From Rhizobium sp. R635 (GTDB lineage Bacteria > Pseudomonadota > Alphaproteobacteria > Rhizobiales > Rhizobiaceae), in the NCBI RefSeq assembly GCF_002211285.1, contig NZ_LOKX01000023.1, positions 186,001 to 250,000 on the forward strand: 64,000 bases of DNA. Direction: 5' to 3'. Shown here piece by piece: positions 25,079 to 33,631 of the stretch (the first letter of the stretch is position 1; the number at the start of each line of letters is the position of its first letter). The notes under the pieces are model-generated. The model did not search any database. It saw only the letters and a list, made by a program, of their open reading frames with translations, and had not been told where the DNA came from. The position numbers were made by a program, and so were the translations under genes.

Positions 25079-26386
25079 ATGACACTGGACCTTGCTGCTT
25101 TTGCCAAAGACAAAGGCATCAAATATTTCATGATCAGCTACACTGACCTGTTCGGCGCTCAACGCGCCAAACTGGTCCCGGCTGAAGCCATTGCCGATAT
25201 GCAGAATGATGGCGCCGGTTTCGCGGGCTTTGCGACCTGGCTCGATTTGACGCCCGCCCATCCCGATCTGTTCGCGGTTCCCGATGCTTCCTCCGTCATC
25301 CAGCTCCCATGGAAGAAGGACGTCGCTTGGGTTGCCGCCGACTGCGTCATGGACGACCGGCCTGTCGAGCAGGCGCCGCGTGTGGTGCTGAAAAAACTGG
25401 TCGCGGAAGCTGCGAAAGAGGGGCTCCGGGTGAAAACCGGCGTCGAGCCTGAGTTCTTTCTCATCTCTCCGGACGGCTCGGTGATTTCGGACCAGTTCGA
25501 TACCGCAGAGAAGCCCTGCTACGATCAGCAGGCGGTGATGCGCCGGTACGACGTCATTGCCGAGATTTGCGACTATATGCTCGAGCTTGGCTGGAAGCCC
25601 TACCAGAACGACCACGAGGATGCGAACGGCCAGTTCGAGATGAACTGGGAATATGACGATGCCCTCAGGACGGCGGACAAACATTCCTTCTTCAAGTTCA
25701 TGGTCAAGTCGATCGCCGAAAAGCACGGCCTTCGCGCCACCTTCATGCCGAAGCCTTTCAAGGGCCTGACCGGGAACGGATGCCACGCCCATATCTCGGT
25801 CTGGGATATCGACGGCAGGGTGAACGCGTTTGCGGACAAGGAAATGCCTTTCGGGCTCTCTGCCCAGGGCAAGACCTTCCTTGGCGGGATCATGAAACAT
25901 GCTTCGGCGCTGGCCGCCGTCACGAACCCGACCGTCAACTCCTATAAGCGGATCAACGCTCCGAGAACGATCTCGGGCGCGACATGGGCGCCGAACACCG
26001 TCACCTGGACGGGCAACAACCGCACGCACATGGTACGTGTGCCGGGTCCCGGCCGCTTCGAACTCCGGTTGCCCGACGGCGCGGTCAATCCTTATCTTCT
26101 GCAAGCGATCATCATCGCCGCCGGCCTTTCGGGAATGCGATCGCAAGCCGATCCCGGCAGGCATTATGATATCGATATGTATCGTGACGGACATAGCGTC
26201 ACCGACGCTCCGAAGCTGCCCCTCAATCTTCTCGACGCGCTGCGTGAATACGAGAAGGACGAAGAATTGCGAGCGGCGCTTGGCCGGGAGTTCTCCTCCG
26301 CCTACCTCAAACTGAAGCATGGCGAGTGGAATACCTATTGCTCACACTTTACCGAGTGGGAGCGGAGCACCACTCTGGACATTTGA
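25079..26386 (+). CDS. glnT: Type III-like glutamine synthetase GlnT (candidate gamma-glutamylmethylamide synthetase)
   Basis: 435 residues of the GlnA superfamily, in the GlnT/GmaS branch that is shorter than GlnA. The N-terminal beta-grasp domain carries SYTDLFGAQRAKLVP. The catalytic domain carries GVEPEFFLI (metal-binding Glu), NGQFEMNW, GNGCHAHISVWD, and NRTHMVRVPGPGRFELRLPDGAVNPYLL. GGGGAACGAGT precedes ATG 25079. Next to the N-methylglutamate synthase homologues, an enzyme joining methylamine to glutamate is the most economical role. Plain glutamine synthesis cannot be excluded from sequence. Confidence 0.9.
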   Translation: MTLDLAAFAKDKGIKYFMISYTDLFGAQRAKLVPAEAIADMQNDGAGFAGFATWLDLTPAHPDLFAVPDASSVIQLPWKKDVAWVAADCVMDDRPVEQAPRVVLKKLVAEAAKEGLRVKTGVEPEFFLISPDGSVISDQFDTAEKPCYDQQAVMRRYDVIAEICDYMLELGWKPYQNDHEDANGQFEMNWEYDDALRTADKHSFFKFMVKSIAEKHGLRATFMPKPFKGLTGNGCHAHISVWDIDGRVNAFADKEMPFGLSAQGKTFLGGIMKHASALAAVTNPTVNSYKRINAPRTISGATWAPNTVTWTGNNRTHMVRVPGPGRFELRLPDGAVNPYLLQAIIIAAGLSGMRSQADPGRHYDIDMYRDGHSVTDAPKLPLNLLDALREYEKDEELRAALGREFSSAYLKLKHGEWNTYCSHFTEWERSTTLDI

Positions 26387-26414
26387 TTTCCCAGCCGCAT
26401 CCGCGGCCGCTTGC

Positions 26415-26441
26415 CCCGTGCCATCGGCACGGGTCTTTTTT
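26415..26441 (+). terminator. Rho-independent terminator after glnT
   Basis: CCCGTGCC (26415-26422), loop ATC, GGCACGGG (26426-26433), then TCTTTTTTCC. The 8-bp perfect stem and T-run make a strong intrinsic terminator 28 bp after the glnT stop. It stands only 20 bp before purU, so purU expression must depend on readthrough or on its own promoter. Confidence 0.88.
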
Positions 26442-26461
26442 CCTTCGTTCGGATAGTCCCC

Positions 26462-27346
26462 ATGTCTCAGTACGTTCTTACGGTTTCATGCAAGTCGACC
26501 CGCGGCATCGTCGCCGCGATATCGGGTTGCCTTGCCCAGAAAGGCTGCAATATCATCGACGCCTCCCAGTTCGATGATATCGAGAACACGAAATTTTTCA
26601 TGAGAGTCACCTTCGTCTCGGAAGAGGGCGCAACGCACGAGGAAATCCGGGAAGGGTTCGCAAAGGTCGCCAAGCAGTTCGAGATGAATTTCGAACTGGT
26701 GGATGCCTCGCGCCGGATGAAGGTCATCCTCATGGTATCCCGCTTCGGGCATTGCCTGAACGATCTTCTCTACCGTTGGCGCATCGGCGCGCTGCCGATC
26801 GATATCGTCGGCGTCGTATCCAATCACCACGACTATCAAAAGCTGGTCGTGAACCACGACATTCCTTTCCACCACATCGCCGTGACCAAGGCCAACAAAG
26901 CTGAGGCGGAGGCGCGTTTGCTTGACATCGTCGGGCAATCGGAAGCCGAATTGGTGGTTCTTGCCCGCTACATGCAGATCCTCTCGGATGCGCTTTGCCA
27001 AAAGATGTCCGGCCGCATCATCAACATCCATCACTCGTTCCTGCCGAGCTTCAAGGGCGCCAACCCCTACAAGCAGGCCTATGAGCGCGGCGTGAAGCTG
27101 ATCGGCGCGACGGCTCACTATGTCACCGCCGATCTCGACGAAGGTCCGATCATCGAGCAGGACACGGTGCGCATCACCCATGCGCAATCGGCGGAGGACT
27201 ATGTCTCGCTGGGACGCGACGTCGAAGCCCAGGTGCTGGCGCGCGCCATTCACGCCCATATCCACCACCGCACCTTCATCAACGGCAATCGCACCGTCGT
27301 CTTCCCCGCAAGCCCGGGAAGCTACGCCTCCGAACGCATGGGCTGA
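26462..27346 (+). CDS. purU: Formyltetrahydrofolate deformylase
   Basis: 294 residues. An N-terminal ACT domain (about 5-80) precedes a formyltransferase-like hydrolase domain. The catalytic region reads IINIHHSFLPSFKGANPYKQAYERG and AHYVTADLDEGPIIEQ, with the conserved Asn, His and Asp. It converts 10-formyl-tetrahydrofolate to formate and tetrahydrofolate, recycling the folate loaded by the sox/mgd dehydrogenase. The start ATG 26462 was chosen over an upstream Met at 26411 because that lies inside the terminator hairpin. Confidence 0.93.
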   Translation: MSQYVLTVSCKSTRGIVAAISGCLAQKGCNIIDASQFDDIENTKFFMRVTFVSEEGATHEEIREGFAKVAKQFEMNFELVDASRRMKVILMVSRFGHCLNDLLYRWRIGALPIDIVGVVSNHHDYQKLVVNHDIPFHHIAVTKANKAEAEARLLDIVGQSEAELVVLARYMQILSDALCQKMSGRIINIHHSFLPSFKGANPYKQAYERGVKLIGATAHYVTADLDEGPIIEQDTVRITHAQSAEDYVSLGRDVEAQVLARAIHAHIHHRTFINGNRTVVFPASPGSYASERMG

Positions 27347-27361
27347 GCCGGCCGGCCGGAA

Positions 27362-27422
27362 ATTTAGGCAAGCGTGTTCCGCCAGTCGCTCGGCCGCGCT
27401 GCGGTTATCACGCTTGCTAAAT
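27362..27422. repeat. Long inverted repeat between convergent genes
   Basis: A 15-base arm (ATTTAGGCAAGCGTG, 27362-27376) is matched by CACGCTTGCTAAAT (27409-27422), complementary except for one missing base, around a 32-base spacer. It lies between the ends of purU and the convergent SDR gene. It may act as a bidirectional terminator or be a mobile-element scar. There is no long T-run. Confidence 0.55.
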
Positions 27423-27462
27423 CGACAGGTCAGCCGGCGCCGCCTGGAAGTTTGGGCAAGAT

Positions 27463-28284
27463 TTAGGACACAGGACGCTTTCCGAAGCCGAATGTCTTGC
27501 GCAGGCTGCTGTCGACCGCGCTTGCCGGCATAAACCTGCGCAGCCGGCTTAGAAGCGTTGCCTGGCCGCCGGCCGGTTGACGCATTTTGTATGGGCCATT
27601 GATTGCCGCCAATATCTTCTCCGCAACTTTTATAGGCGACGGCGCGGTTTTGATCTGGGCTTGTACCGCCTTGATGGTCGCCTCAGCCTGCGTTGCATAG
27701 GCTCCCAAGGGCGCCTCGGTCTGTGCCGCGTTTACATCGAGCTTGGTGTTCGTAAAGGTCGGCTCAATCAGCACGACGCGCACGTTGAACTCACGAACCT
27801 CATGATCCAGCGATTCCGACAATCCTTCGAGTGCATGCTTGCTGCTGGCATATATTCCCATGAACGGCGCCGGCAGGAAACCGAGGACCGAGCTGATATT
27901 GATGATCAGCCCGCTGCGAGCGGCGCGCATGGAAGGCAAAGCAGCGCGCATCATGCGCAAAGGGCCGAAAACATTGGCATCGAATACCGTTTGCGCTTCG
28001 CGAGGCGACGTGTTCTCGACAGGGCCGACCAGCGAAACGCCGGCATTGTTGACTAGGATGTCAATCTTGCCTGCCTCGGACAACACCCATTGAACAAAAT
28101 TGGAGACCGAGGCGTCGTCGGTCACGTCGACAGTCCCATAGCGCACGCCGGGAATGGCGTTGACACGTGCCGGGTTGCGGACGCCCCCGAAGACCTGGAA
28201 GCCGTTTTGTGAAAGAAGGCGGGCTGACGCCTCGCCTATTCCGGAGGATGCTCCGGTAATCACGACAACTCTATTTTTAGACAT
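27463..28284 (-). CDS. Short-chain dehydrogenase/reductase
   Basis: 273 residues, classical SDR. The NAD(P)-binding TGASSGIGEASA lies near 10-21, NNAG near 82-85, a catalytic Ser in INISSVLG, and YASSK as the YxxxK motif. The C-terminal part (about 235-273) is basic and variable. The substrate is unknown. It is the last gene of the minus-strand block that contains the RND pump, but a 134-bp gap separates them. It is convergent with purU. Confidence 0.88.
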   Translation of the reverse strand: MSKNRVVVITGASSGIGEASARLLSQNGFQVFGGVRNPARVNAIPGVRYGTVDVTDDASVSNFVQWVLSEAGKIDILVNNAGVSLVGPVENTSPREAQTVFDANVFGPLRMMRAALPSMRAARSGLIINISSVLGFLPAPFMGIYASSKHALEGLSESLDHEVREFNVRVVLIEPTFTNTKLDVNAAQTEAPLGAYATQAEATIKAVQAQIKTAPSPIKVAEKILAAINGPYKMRQPAGGQATLLSRLRRFMPASAVDSSLRKTFGFGKRPVS

Positions 28285-28418
28285 GCATGCTCCTTGGTTC
28301 TTATCAAGCAGTTGATTATCAATAACTTTTTATTCTCTAGCGATTTTTCGGCCAGAGTTGCTCTCGCGAATTCGCCCGGTTTCCGGCACGTCAAACGCCA
28401 TCACCGCTTCGCAGAACA

Positions 28419-31400
28419 TCACTCGGCAGCCATCGCCGTTGCTAACTCCACGGCGCTTGGTGAATTTGCATGGCCTTCATTTTTCGTCGGCTTGATGCGG
28501 AACCAGCTGGCGTAGAGAGCGGGAAGGAAGAGCAGGATCATCGCTGTGCCGACCGCCGTTCCGCCGATCAGCGTATAGGCCATCGACCCCCAGAACACCG
28601 AATGGGTGAGAGGAATGAAGGCAAGGACGGCGGCAAGGGCTGTCAGGATGACGGGACGCGTCCGCTGCACTGTCGCCTCGATGACGGCGTGATAATCGTC
28701 GAGACCGGCTGACTTGTTCTCCTTGATCTGTTCCGTCAGGATCAAGGTATTGCGCATCAGAATTCCCGCCAGCCCGATCAATCCAAGAATGGCATTGAAG
28801 CCGAAGGGCTTATCGAAGAGCAGCAGCACCGGAACCGCCCCGGCAAGGCCGAGAGGCCCCGTCAGCATGACCATGGTCATCGTCGACAGGCTGCGGACCT
28901 GCAGCACGATCACGATCAGCATGGCGGCAATCATTGCCGGGAAGATTTTGACGAGGGCGGCGTTGGCCTTGAGCGACTCCTCGATGTTCCCGCCCATCTC
29001 GATACGATACCCCACAGGCAGCGAGGCGATCAGCGGCTGAAGCGCCTTTAGAATCTGCTCTGATACTTCTGGCGGCTGGGACGCCTCGTTGATATCGGAC
29101 CGGATGGTGATGACAGGCGTGCGGTCACGACGTTTCAGGATCGGTTCCTCAAACCGGATTTCCGAATGGCCGATCTGATCGAGCGGGACCTGTCGCCCAT
29201 CCCGGCTCATCAGTGAGAAGTCTGCCAATCGTGACGGGTCAAGCCGGTTTCCGCCGGCACTGCGCGCAACGACAGGCACGTTGCGGATATTCTCGCGAAC
29301 CTCAGTGATCGGAATTCCGCTCAGCAGCAATTGCAGCTGCTGCGCTGCCTCGGCCGGCGACAGGCCGATGAGGCCCAACCGATCCTGGTCGGGAACGAAG
29401 CGCAGCACCGGCGAGCGGTTGCCCCAATCGCGGTTTGCCTGGCGCACATCCGGCACGCTCTTCATGATATCGAGGGCTTTTTCGGATATCTGGTACAATT
29501 GCTCCGGATCAGGGCCGGTGATCCGGAACTCGACCGGAAACGGCGTGTAAGGCCCGAAGACGAGCTGCGTAACGCGGACATAGGCCTCGGGGGCAAGCCC
29601 GTCCGAAATGGCCGCACGCAGCCGAAGCTTCAATACCTCGCGCGTGTGAGCGTCAGGGGTCAGCACGACGATCTTGGCGAAAGACGGGTCCGGCAATTCC
29701 GGCGCCATGGCAAAGAAGAAGCGGGGAGCGCCCTGACCGACATAGCTCGTGACGGTCTTTGCCTCCGGCTGCTTCTGCAGCCACCCTTCGAGCTTCTTGA
29801 CCGCTGCCGTCGTCGTCTCGATGCTGGTGCCTTCCGGCATGCGGACTTCGACGAGGACTTCGGGACGGTCCGACGTCGGGAAGAACTGCTTTTTCACCGC
29901 TCCCATCCCAACGACGGAGGTTCCCATGGCGATTACGACCACCGCACAGGTGACGAACTTGTGGCGCACGGTAAACTCGATCAGCCGCCGCAGGCGCCGG
30001 TAGTTCGGGGTGTTATAGATGGCGTGATGGCCCCCTTCGACCGGTTTGATCGCCGGCAGCATCTTGACGCCGAGATAGGGCGTGAAGATCACCGCAACGA
30101 TCCAGGATACGATGAGCGCAAAGCCCACGACCCAGAAGATGTTGCCGGCATATTCGCCGGCGGTCGAGCGGGCGAAGCCGACGGGCATCAACCCGATGAT
30201 CGTTACGAGCGTGCCGGATAGCATGGGCGCCGCCGTATGGCTCCAGGCATAGGCGGCCGCCTTGATGCGATCCATCCCCTCTTCCATCTTCACCACCATC
30301 ACCTCGATGGCGATGATGGCGTCGTCGACCAGAAGGCCGAGCGCCAGGATGAGCGCTCCGAGAGTGATGCGATCGAAGAACCGGCCGGTCTCCAGCATGA
30401 TGAGGAAGACGACCGCAAGCGTCAGCGGAACGGCCAGAGCCACGACGATGCCGACACGCCAACCGAGGCTGACAAGGCTGACGAACAATACGACGCCGAG
30501 GGCCATGGCGAATTTCAGCATGAACTCGCCGACGGCTTCCTCGATGTTGACGGCCTGGTCGCTGACCTTGGCGAGCGTCATGCCGAGCGGCAGGGTCTTC
30601 GCGATCGCGGCGGATCTTTCTTCCAGGGCCTTGCCTAGCTCCAGACCGTTCCATCCCTGTTGCATTACCGCGGCAAGCATGATGGCGGGCTCGCCGTCAT
30701 GGCGAATGAGATAGGTGGCCGGATCCTCATAGCCGCGCCGCACTTCGGCAAAATCCGAGAGTTTCAACGTGCGTCCGGCCGCGACGATCGGCGTGTCGGC
30801 GATCGCCTGGATACTGTCATAGGCGCCATCGAAGCGAATGAAGACCTGCGGCCCGCGCGTATCGATAGATCCCGCCGGCGTCACCGTGTTTCGCCGCTGC
30901 AAGGCGGCCGCGACGTCCTGGGCCGAAATGCCAAGGGTGGCAAGCTTGGCATAGGAGAATTCGACGAAGATCCGTTCGGGCCGCTCTCCGAGGATGTTGA
31001 TCTTCTTGACTCCAGGCACATGCAGAAGATCCTGGCGGATCACCTCGGCCTGGCGGACGAGCTCACGCATCGGCATGCCCTTGGCCTTCAACGCATAAAG
31101 GCCGAAGCTGACATCCGAGTACTCGTCGTTGACAAAGGGGCCAAGCACGCCCCGGGGAAGGCTCCGTGCCTCGTCTCCAAGCTTCTTTCGCGCCTGATAG
31201 AATTCCTCCTCGACTGCCGTGGACGGCGTGCTGTCCTTCAAGGTGACGGTCAAGAAGGCGTATCCCGGCCGGGTTGTCGTCTCGACACGATCGTACCAGG
31301 TGAGTTCCTGGAGGCGCTTCTCGAGCGGCTCGGCGACCAGATCCTGCATCTCGCGCGCAGTCGCGCCCGGCCAGACGGTCGTCACGGTCAAAGTCTTGAT

Positions 31401-31529
31401 GGTGAAGGAAGGATCCTCGGCGCGCCCGAGCTTGACGAAGGCATAGGCGCCGGCGGCGGCCAGCAGGACGATGAAGAACAGCGTAACGGCCCGCTCGCGA
31501 ACAGCGAGCGCGGAGAGGTTGAAGGTCAT
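28419..31529 (-). CDS. RND-type multidrug efflux transporter (AcrB/HAE1-like)
   Basis: 1036 residues, full length for an RND pump. A first membrane helix lies near 10-30, and six-helix bundles near 335-540 and 860-1020 flank two large periplasmic loops. The proton-relay motif GLLVDDAIIAIEVMV in helix 4 has the expected two Asp. The start ATG 31529 shares one base with the stop of the adaptor gene (TGATG), so the two are coupled. No outer-membrane channel gene follows, so a TolC encoded elsewhere is assumed. A TetR regulator is divergent from the operon. The substrate range is unknown. Confidence 0.93.
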   Translation of the reverse strand: MTFNLSALAVRERAVTLFFIVLLAAAGAYAFVKLGRAEDPSFTIKTLTVTTVWPGATAREMQDLVAEPLEKRLQELTWYDRVETTTRPGYAFLTVTLKDSTPSTAVEEEFYQARKKLGDEARSLPRGVLGPFVNDEYSDVSFGLYALKAKGMPMRELVRQAEVIRQDLLHVPGVKKINILGERPERIFVEFSYAKLATLGISAQDVAAALQRRNTVTPAGSIDTRGPQVFIRFDGAYDSIQAIADTPIVAAGRTLKLSDFAEVRRGYEDPATYLIRHDGEPAIMLAAVMQQGWNGLELGKALEERSAAIAKTLPLGMTLAKVSDQAVNIEEAVGEFMLKFAMALGVVLFVSLVSLGWRVGIVVALAVPLTLAVVFLIMLETGRFFDRITLGALILALGLLVDDAIIAIEVMVVKMEEGMDRIKAAAYAWSHTAAPMLSGTLVTIIGLMPVGFARSTAGEYAGNIFWVVGFALIVSWIVAVIFTPYLGVKMLPAIKPVEGGHHAIYNTPNYRRLRRLIEFTVRHKFVTCAVVVIAMGTSVVGMGAVKKQFFPTSDRPEVLVEVRMPEGTSIETTTAAVKKLEGWLQKQPEAKTVTSYVGQGAPRFFFAMAPELPDPSFAKIVVLTPDAHTREVLKLRLRAAISDGLAPEAYVRVTQLVFGPYTPFPVEFRITGPDPEQLYQISEKALDIMKSVPDVRQANRDWGNRSPVLRFVPDQDRLGLIGLSPAEAAQQLQLLLSGIPITEVRENIRNVPVVARSAGGNRLDPSRLADFSLMSRDGRQVPLDQIGHSEIRFEEPILKRRDRTPVITIRSDINEASQPPEVSEQILKALQPLIASLPVGYRIEMGGNIEESLKANAALVKIFPAMIAAMLIVIVLQVRSLSTMTMVMLTGPLGLAGAVPVLLLFDKPFGFNAILGLIGLAGILMRNTLILTEQIKENKSAGLDDYHAVIEATVQRTRPVILTALAAVLAFIPLTHSVFWGSMAYTLIGGTAVGTAMILLFLPALYASWFRIKPTKNEGHANSPSAVELATAMAAE

Positions 31530-32647
31530 CAGTTTGCCGCCTCTGCCTGTTCTACCTTGGTGCGCACGCTGGCGCCGTCCTGCAGCAGATGGGCACCGAG
31601 AGCGACGACCGGCTCGCCTGATTTGACGCTGGAAACCACCGCGACCTCCTCACCCAATTGTTCTATTTTCACCTGCCGGAAGTGGACGGTCGAAGATGCC
31701 TGATCGAAGACCCAGACGCCGGTTCGGCTGCCATCGTCCAACAAGGCGCCGACCGGCACCGCGGCATGCGATTGGCCGGCGCTGCTGGAGATTCTGATCG
31801 TCACCGTCGCGCCCAGCGGCGCCGATGCTGCGGCGCCATCCAGAACCCAGCGCGCCTCATAGGTGCGGGTTTGAGGATCGGCGGCGTCGGAGATCTGCCG
31901 AAGCCGCGCCTTGTCCTGCCGGCTCTCGTTTCCGTAGATGCTGGCGTCGGCTATCTCGCCGATTTGCGGCCGCAGCGACTCCGGAAGCCAGACGAGCGCT
32001 TCGCGCGGGCCGGCCTGCGCCAGGCGGATCACAATCTGTCCCGCCGTCACGACTTGACCCGGCTCTCCGAGCGTTTCGACAATGGTCCCGTCAGCATCAG
32101 CAACCAACAAGGAGTAAGTTGCGGCGTTTTCAGCGACCCTTGCCTCCGCTTCCGCCGCAGCCAGTTGAGCCGTTGCAGTGTCGAGCGCCGCCTTTGCCTG
32201 TTCATAGCGCTGCGGCGAAGCCGCCGCCAATCCGCTTTTCGCCAAAGCAGCGTAGCGTCTCTCATCGGCTTGCGCTTGGATCAACACAGCTTGCGCGGAG
32301 ACAACTGCGTTGTGTTTCGCAGTCAGCGCGAGACGCAGATCGGTCTCATCGATGCGCATCAAAGGCTGACCGGCTTCGACCTGCTCGCCAACGTCCACAT
32401 AACGCTGGACGACCTTGCCCGGTACGCGAAAACCAAGATTGCTCTGCACTCGGGCGGCGATGGTGCCCGTAAAGGCGCGTTCGGCCGTTTCCGGCTTCTT
32501 CGCTTCCACCAGTTTGACGAACGGCGGCGCGATTCGGGGATCGGCGGCTTGCGCGCTTCCTTTCGAGGAGACTCCGAAAAGCACGAACGCCGTGGCGCCG
32601 GCAGCCGCCAGAAGGCCGAAAGAGGCGAGGAGGATTTTGCGGTTCAT
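31529..32647 (-). CDS. RND efflux periplasmic adaptor (HlyD/AcrA family)
   Basis: 372 residues from ATG 32647; the longer frame to 32746 lies in the operator region. An N-terminal hydrophobic segment (about 6-22) anchors or exports it. A lipoyl/barrel-sandwich half-motif (NLGFRVPGKVVQRYVDVGEQVEAGQPLMRID) is followed by an Ala/Gln-rich coiled hairpin (about 105-165), the second lipoyl half (ADADGTIVETLGEPGQVVTAGQ), and a beta-barrel. It links the RND pump to the outer-membrane channel and is the first gene of the operon. Confidence 0.92.
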   Translation of the reverse strand: MNRKILLASFGLLAAAGATAFVLFGVSSKGSAQAADPRIAPPFVKLVEAKKPETAERAFTGTIAARVQSNLGFRVPGKVVQRYVDVGEQVEAGQPLMRIDETDLRLALTAKHNAVVSAQAVLIQAQADERRYAALAKSGLAAASPQRYEQAKAALDTATAQLAAAEAEARVAENAATYSLLVADADGTIVETLGEPGQVVTAGQIVIRLAQAGPREALVWLPESLRPQIGEIADASIYGNESRQDKARLRQISDAADPQTRTYEARWVLDGAAASAPLGATVTIRISSSAGQSHAAVPVGALLDDGSRTGVWVFDQASSTVHFRQVKIEQLGEEVAVVSSVKSGEPVVALGAHLLQDGASVRTKVEQAEAAN

Positions 32648-32682
32648 GTCAGTAAGCCTTATTGACGGGCGCAGCCTTTGAA

Positions 32683-32698
32683 TTAGATTGCGATCTAA
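32683..32698. promoter_or_regulatory. Palindromic TetR operator in front of the RND operon
   Basis: TTAGAT-TGCG-ATCTAA is a perfect 6+6 palindrome midway between the divergent adaptor and TetR genes. A related ATCTAATTGGAGATCG lies at about 32729-32744, overlapping the tetR ribosome site. This is what an autoregulated TetR-RND arrangement should show. Confidence 0.7.
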
Positions 32699-32745
32699 CT
32701 CTAATTCCGCTATAGATGTCAAATGAAATCTAATTGGAGATCGCA

Positions 32746-33336
32746 ATGAGAGTCAGTCGTGCTCAAGCCGAGGCCAATCGTGAAACGGTGATCAACGTCG
32801 CAAGCCGGCTTTTCCGAGAGCATGGATTCGACGGCATCGGCCTGAAGGACCTGATGAAAGGGGCCGGTCTGACGCAAGGCGGCTTCTACAAGCAGTTCGC
32901 ATCGAAGGATGATCTTGCGGCGCTGGCATCCGGCCGAGCAATGGAGAGCGCCATTCGCAGGTGGTCGCGGGTTGCCGCCGGAAGTGCCGATCCCTTCGCC
33001 GCGGTTGTCGGCATGTATCTGTCGACCGGGCACCAGGAAGAGAAAGGTGACGGCTGCCCCTTGGCTGCGCTTGGGTCAGATGCGGCACGCCAGAGTGAAG
33101 AAGTGCGAGTCCCGTTCCAGAATGGCATCGAGGCGCATCTTCAGATTCTCGACGAATTGATCCCGGCATCGGACGGCACGAAACCCTATGACAAAGCCAT
33201 GGTCGTCCTGTCCCTCATGGTGGGCGCCGTAACCATCTCTCGCATCATGACCGACCAGGGCATGTCGGAGCGTCTGCTCGAAGCCGCGGCCGATGCAGTC
33301 AAACGGATCGCGGGTGAAACTGCGGAGGAGGAATGA
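32746..33336 (+). CDS. TetR family regulator of the divergent RND operon
   Basis: 196 residues from ATG 32746, with GGAG 6 bases upstream. The helix-turn-helix is at about 10-55 (IGLKDLMKGAGLTQGGFYKQFASKDDL). The C-terminal domain carries a conserved CPLAALGSDAARQ, the hallmark of a TetR subgroup that often controls efflux or xenobiotic genes. It is divergent from the HlyD-RND pair with the palindromic operator between them, so repression of the pump and of itself is the expected role. Confidence 0.88.
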   Translation: MRVSRAQAEANRETVINVASRLFREHGFDGIGLKDLMKGAGLTQGGFYKQFASKDDLAALASGRAMESAIRRWSRVAAGSADPFAAVVGMYLSTGHQEEKGDGCPLAALGSDAARQSEEVRVPFQNGIEAHLQILDELIPASDGTKPYDKAMVVLSLMVGAVTISRIMTDQGMSERLLEAAADAVKRIAGETAEEE

Positions 33337-33364
33337 GATCCCGCCTGACATTCCTCGGACGACA

Positions 33365-33416
33365 GCAATCGCACCGTCGTCTTCCCGGCAAGCCCCGGAA
33401 GCTGCGCCTCCGAGCG
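33365..33416 (+). pseudogene. Remnant of a purU 3' end
   Basis: These 52 bases match the 3' coding part of the intact purU (27285-27336) at 48 positions. In the matching frame they read SNRTVVFPASPGSCASER against GNRTVVFPASPGSYASER, with a stop a few codons later. No upstream purU sequence is present. The remaining gap before minC (about 33420-33631) shows no gene and becomes A/T-rich, as expected for the minC promoter. Confidence 0.75.
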
Positions 33417-33631
33417 TAGAGTGTGAGTCGCCGAGGGGTTAACGCAGCGCTGAGAACCGCCTGATGGTGTCGACGTGATCGCCGAGCAACAGCTCCTCAT
33501 TCCGATCATATATGAGGATTATTCACTCTTCATATTCATTCAATCTTTTCATTCGCTTAAATAAATTCATCGACCGACGGAAGTGACATTACGTTAGGGA
33601 ATTTCGGGGTCGCGTTAACTTTTTGTTAACC

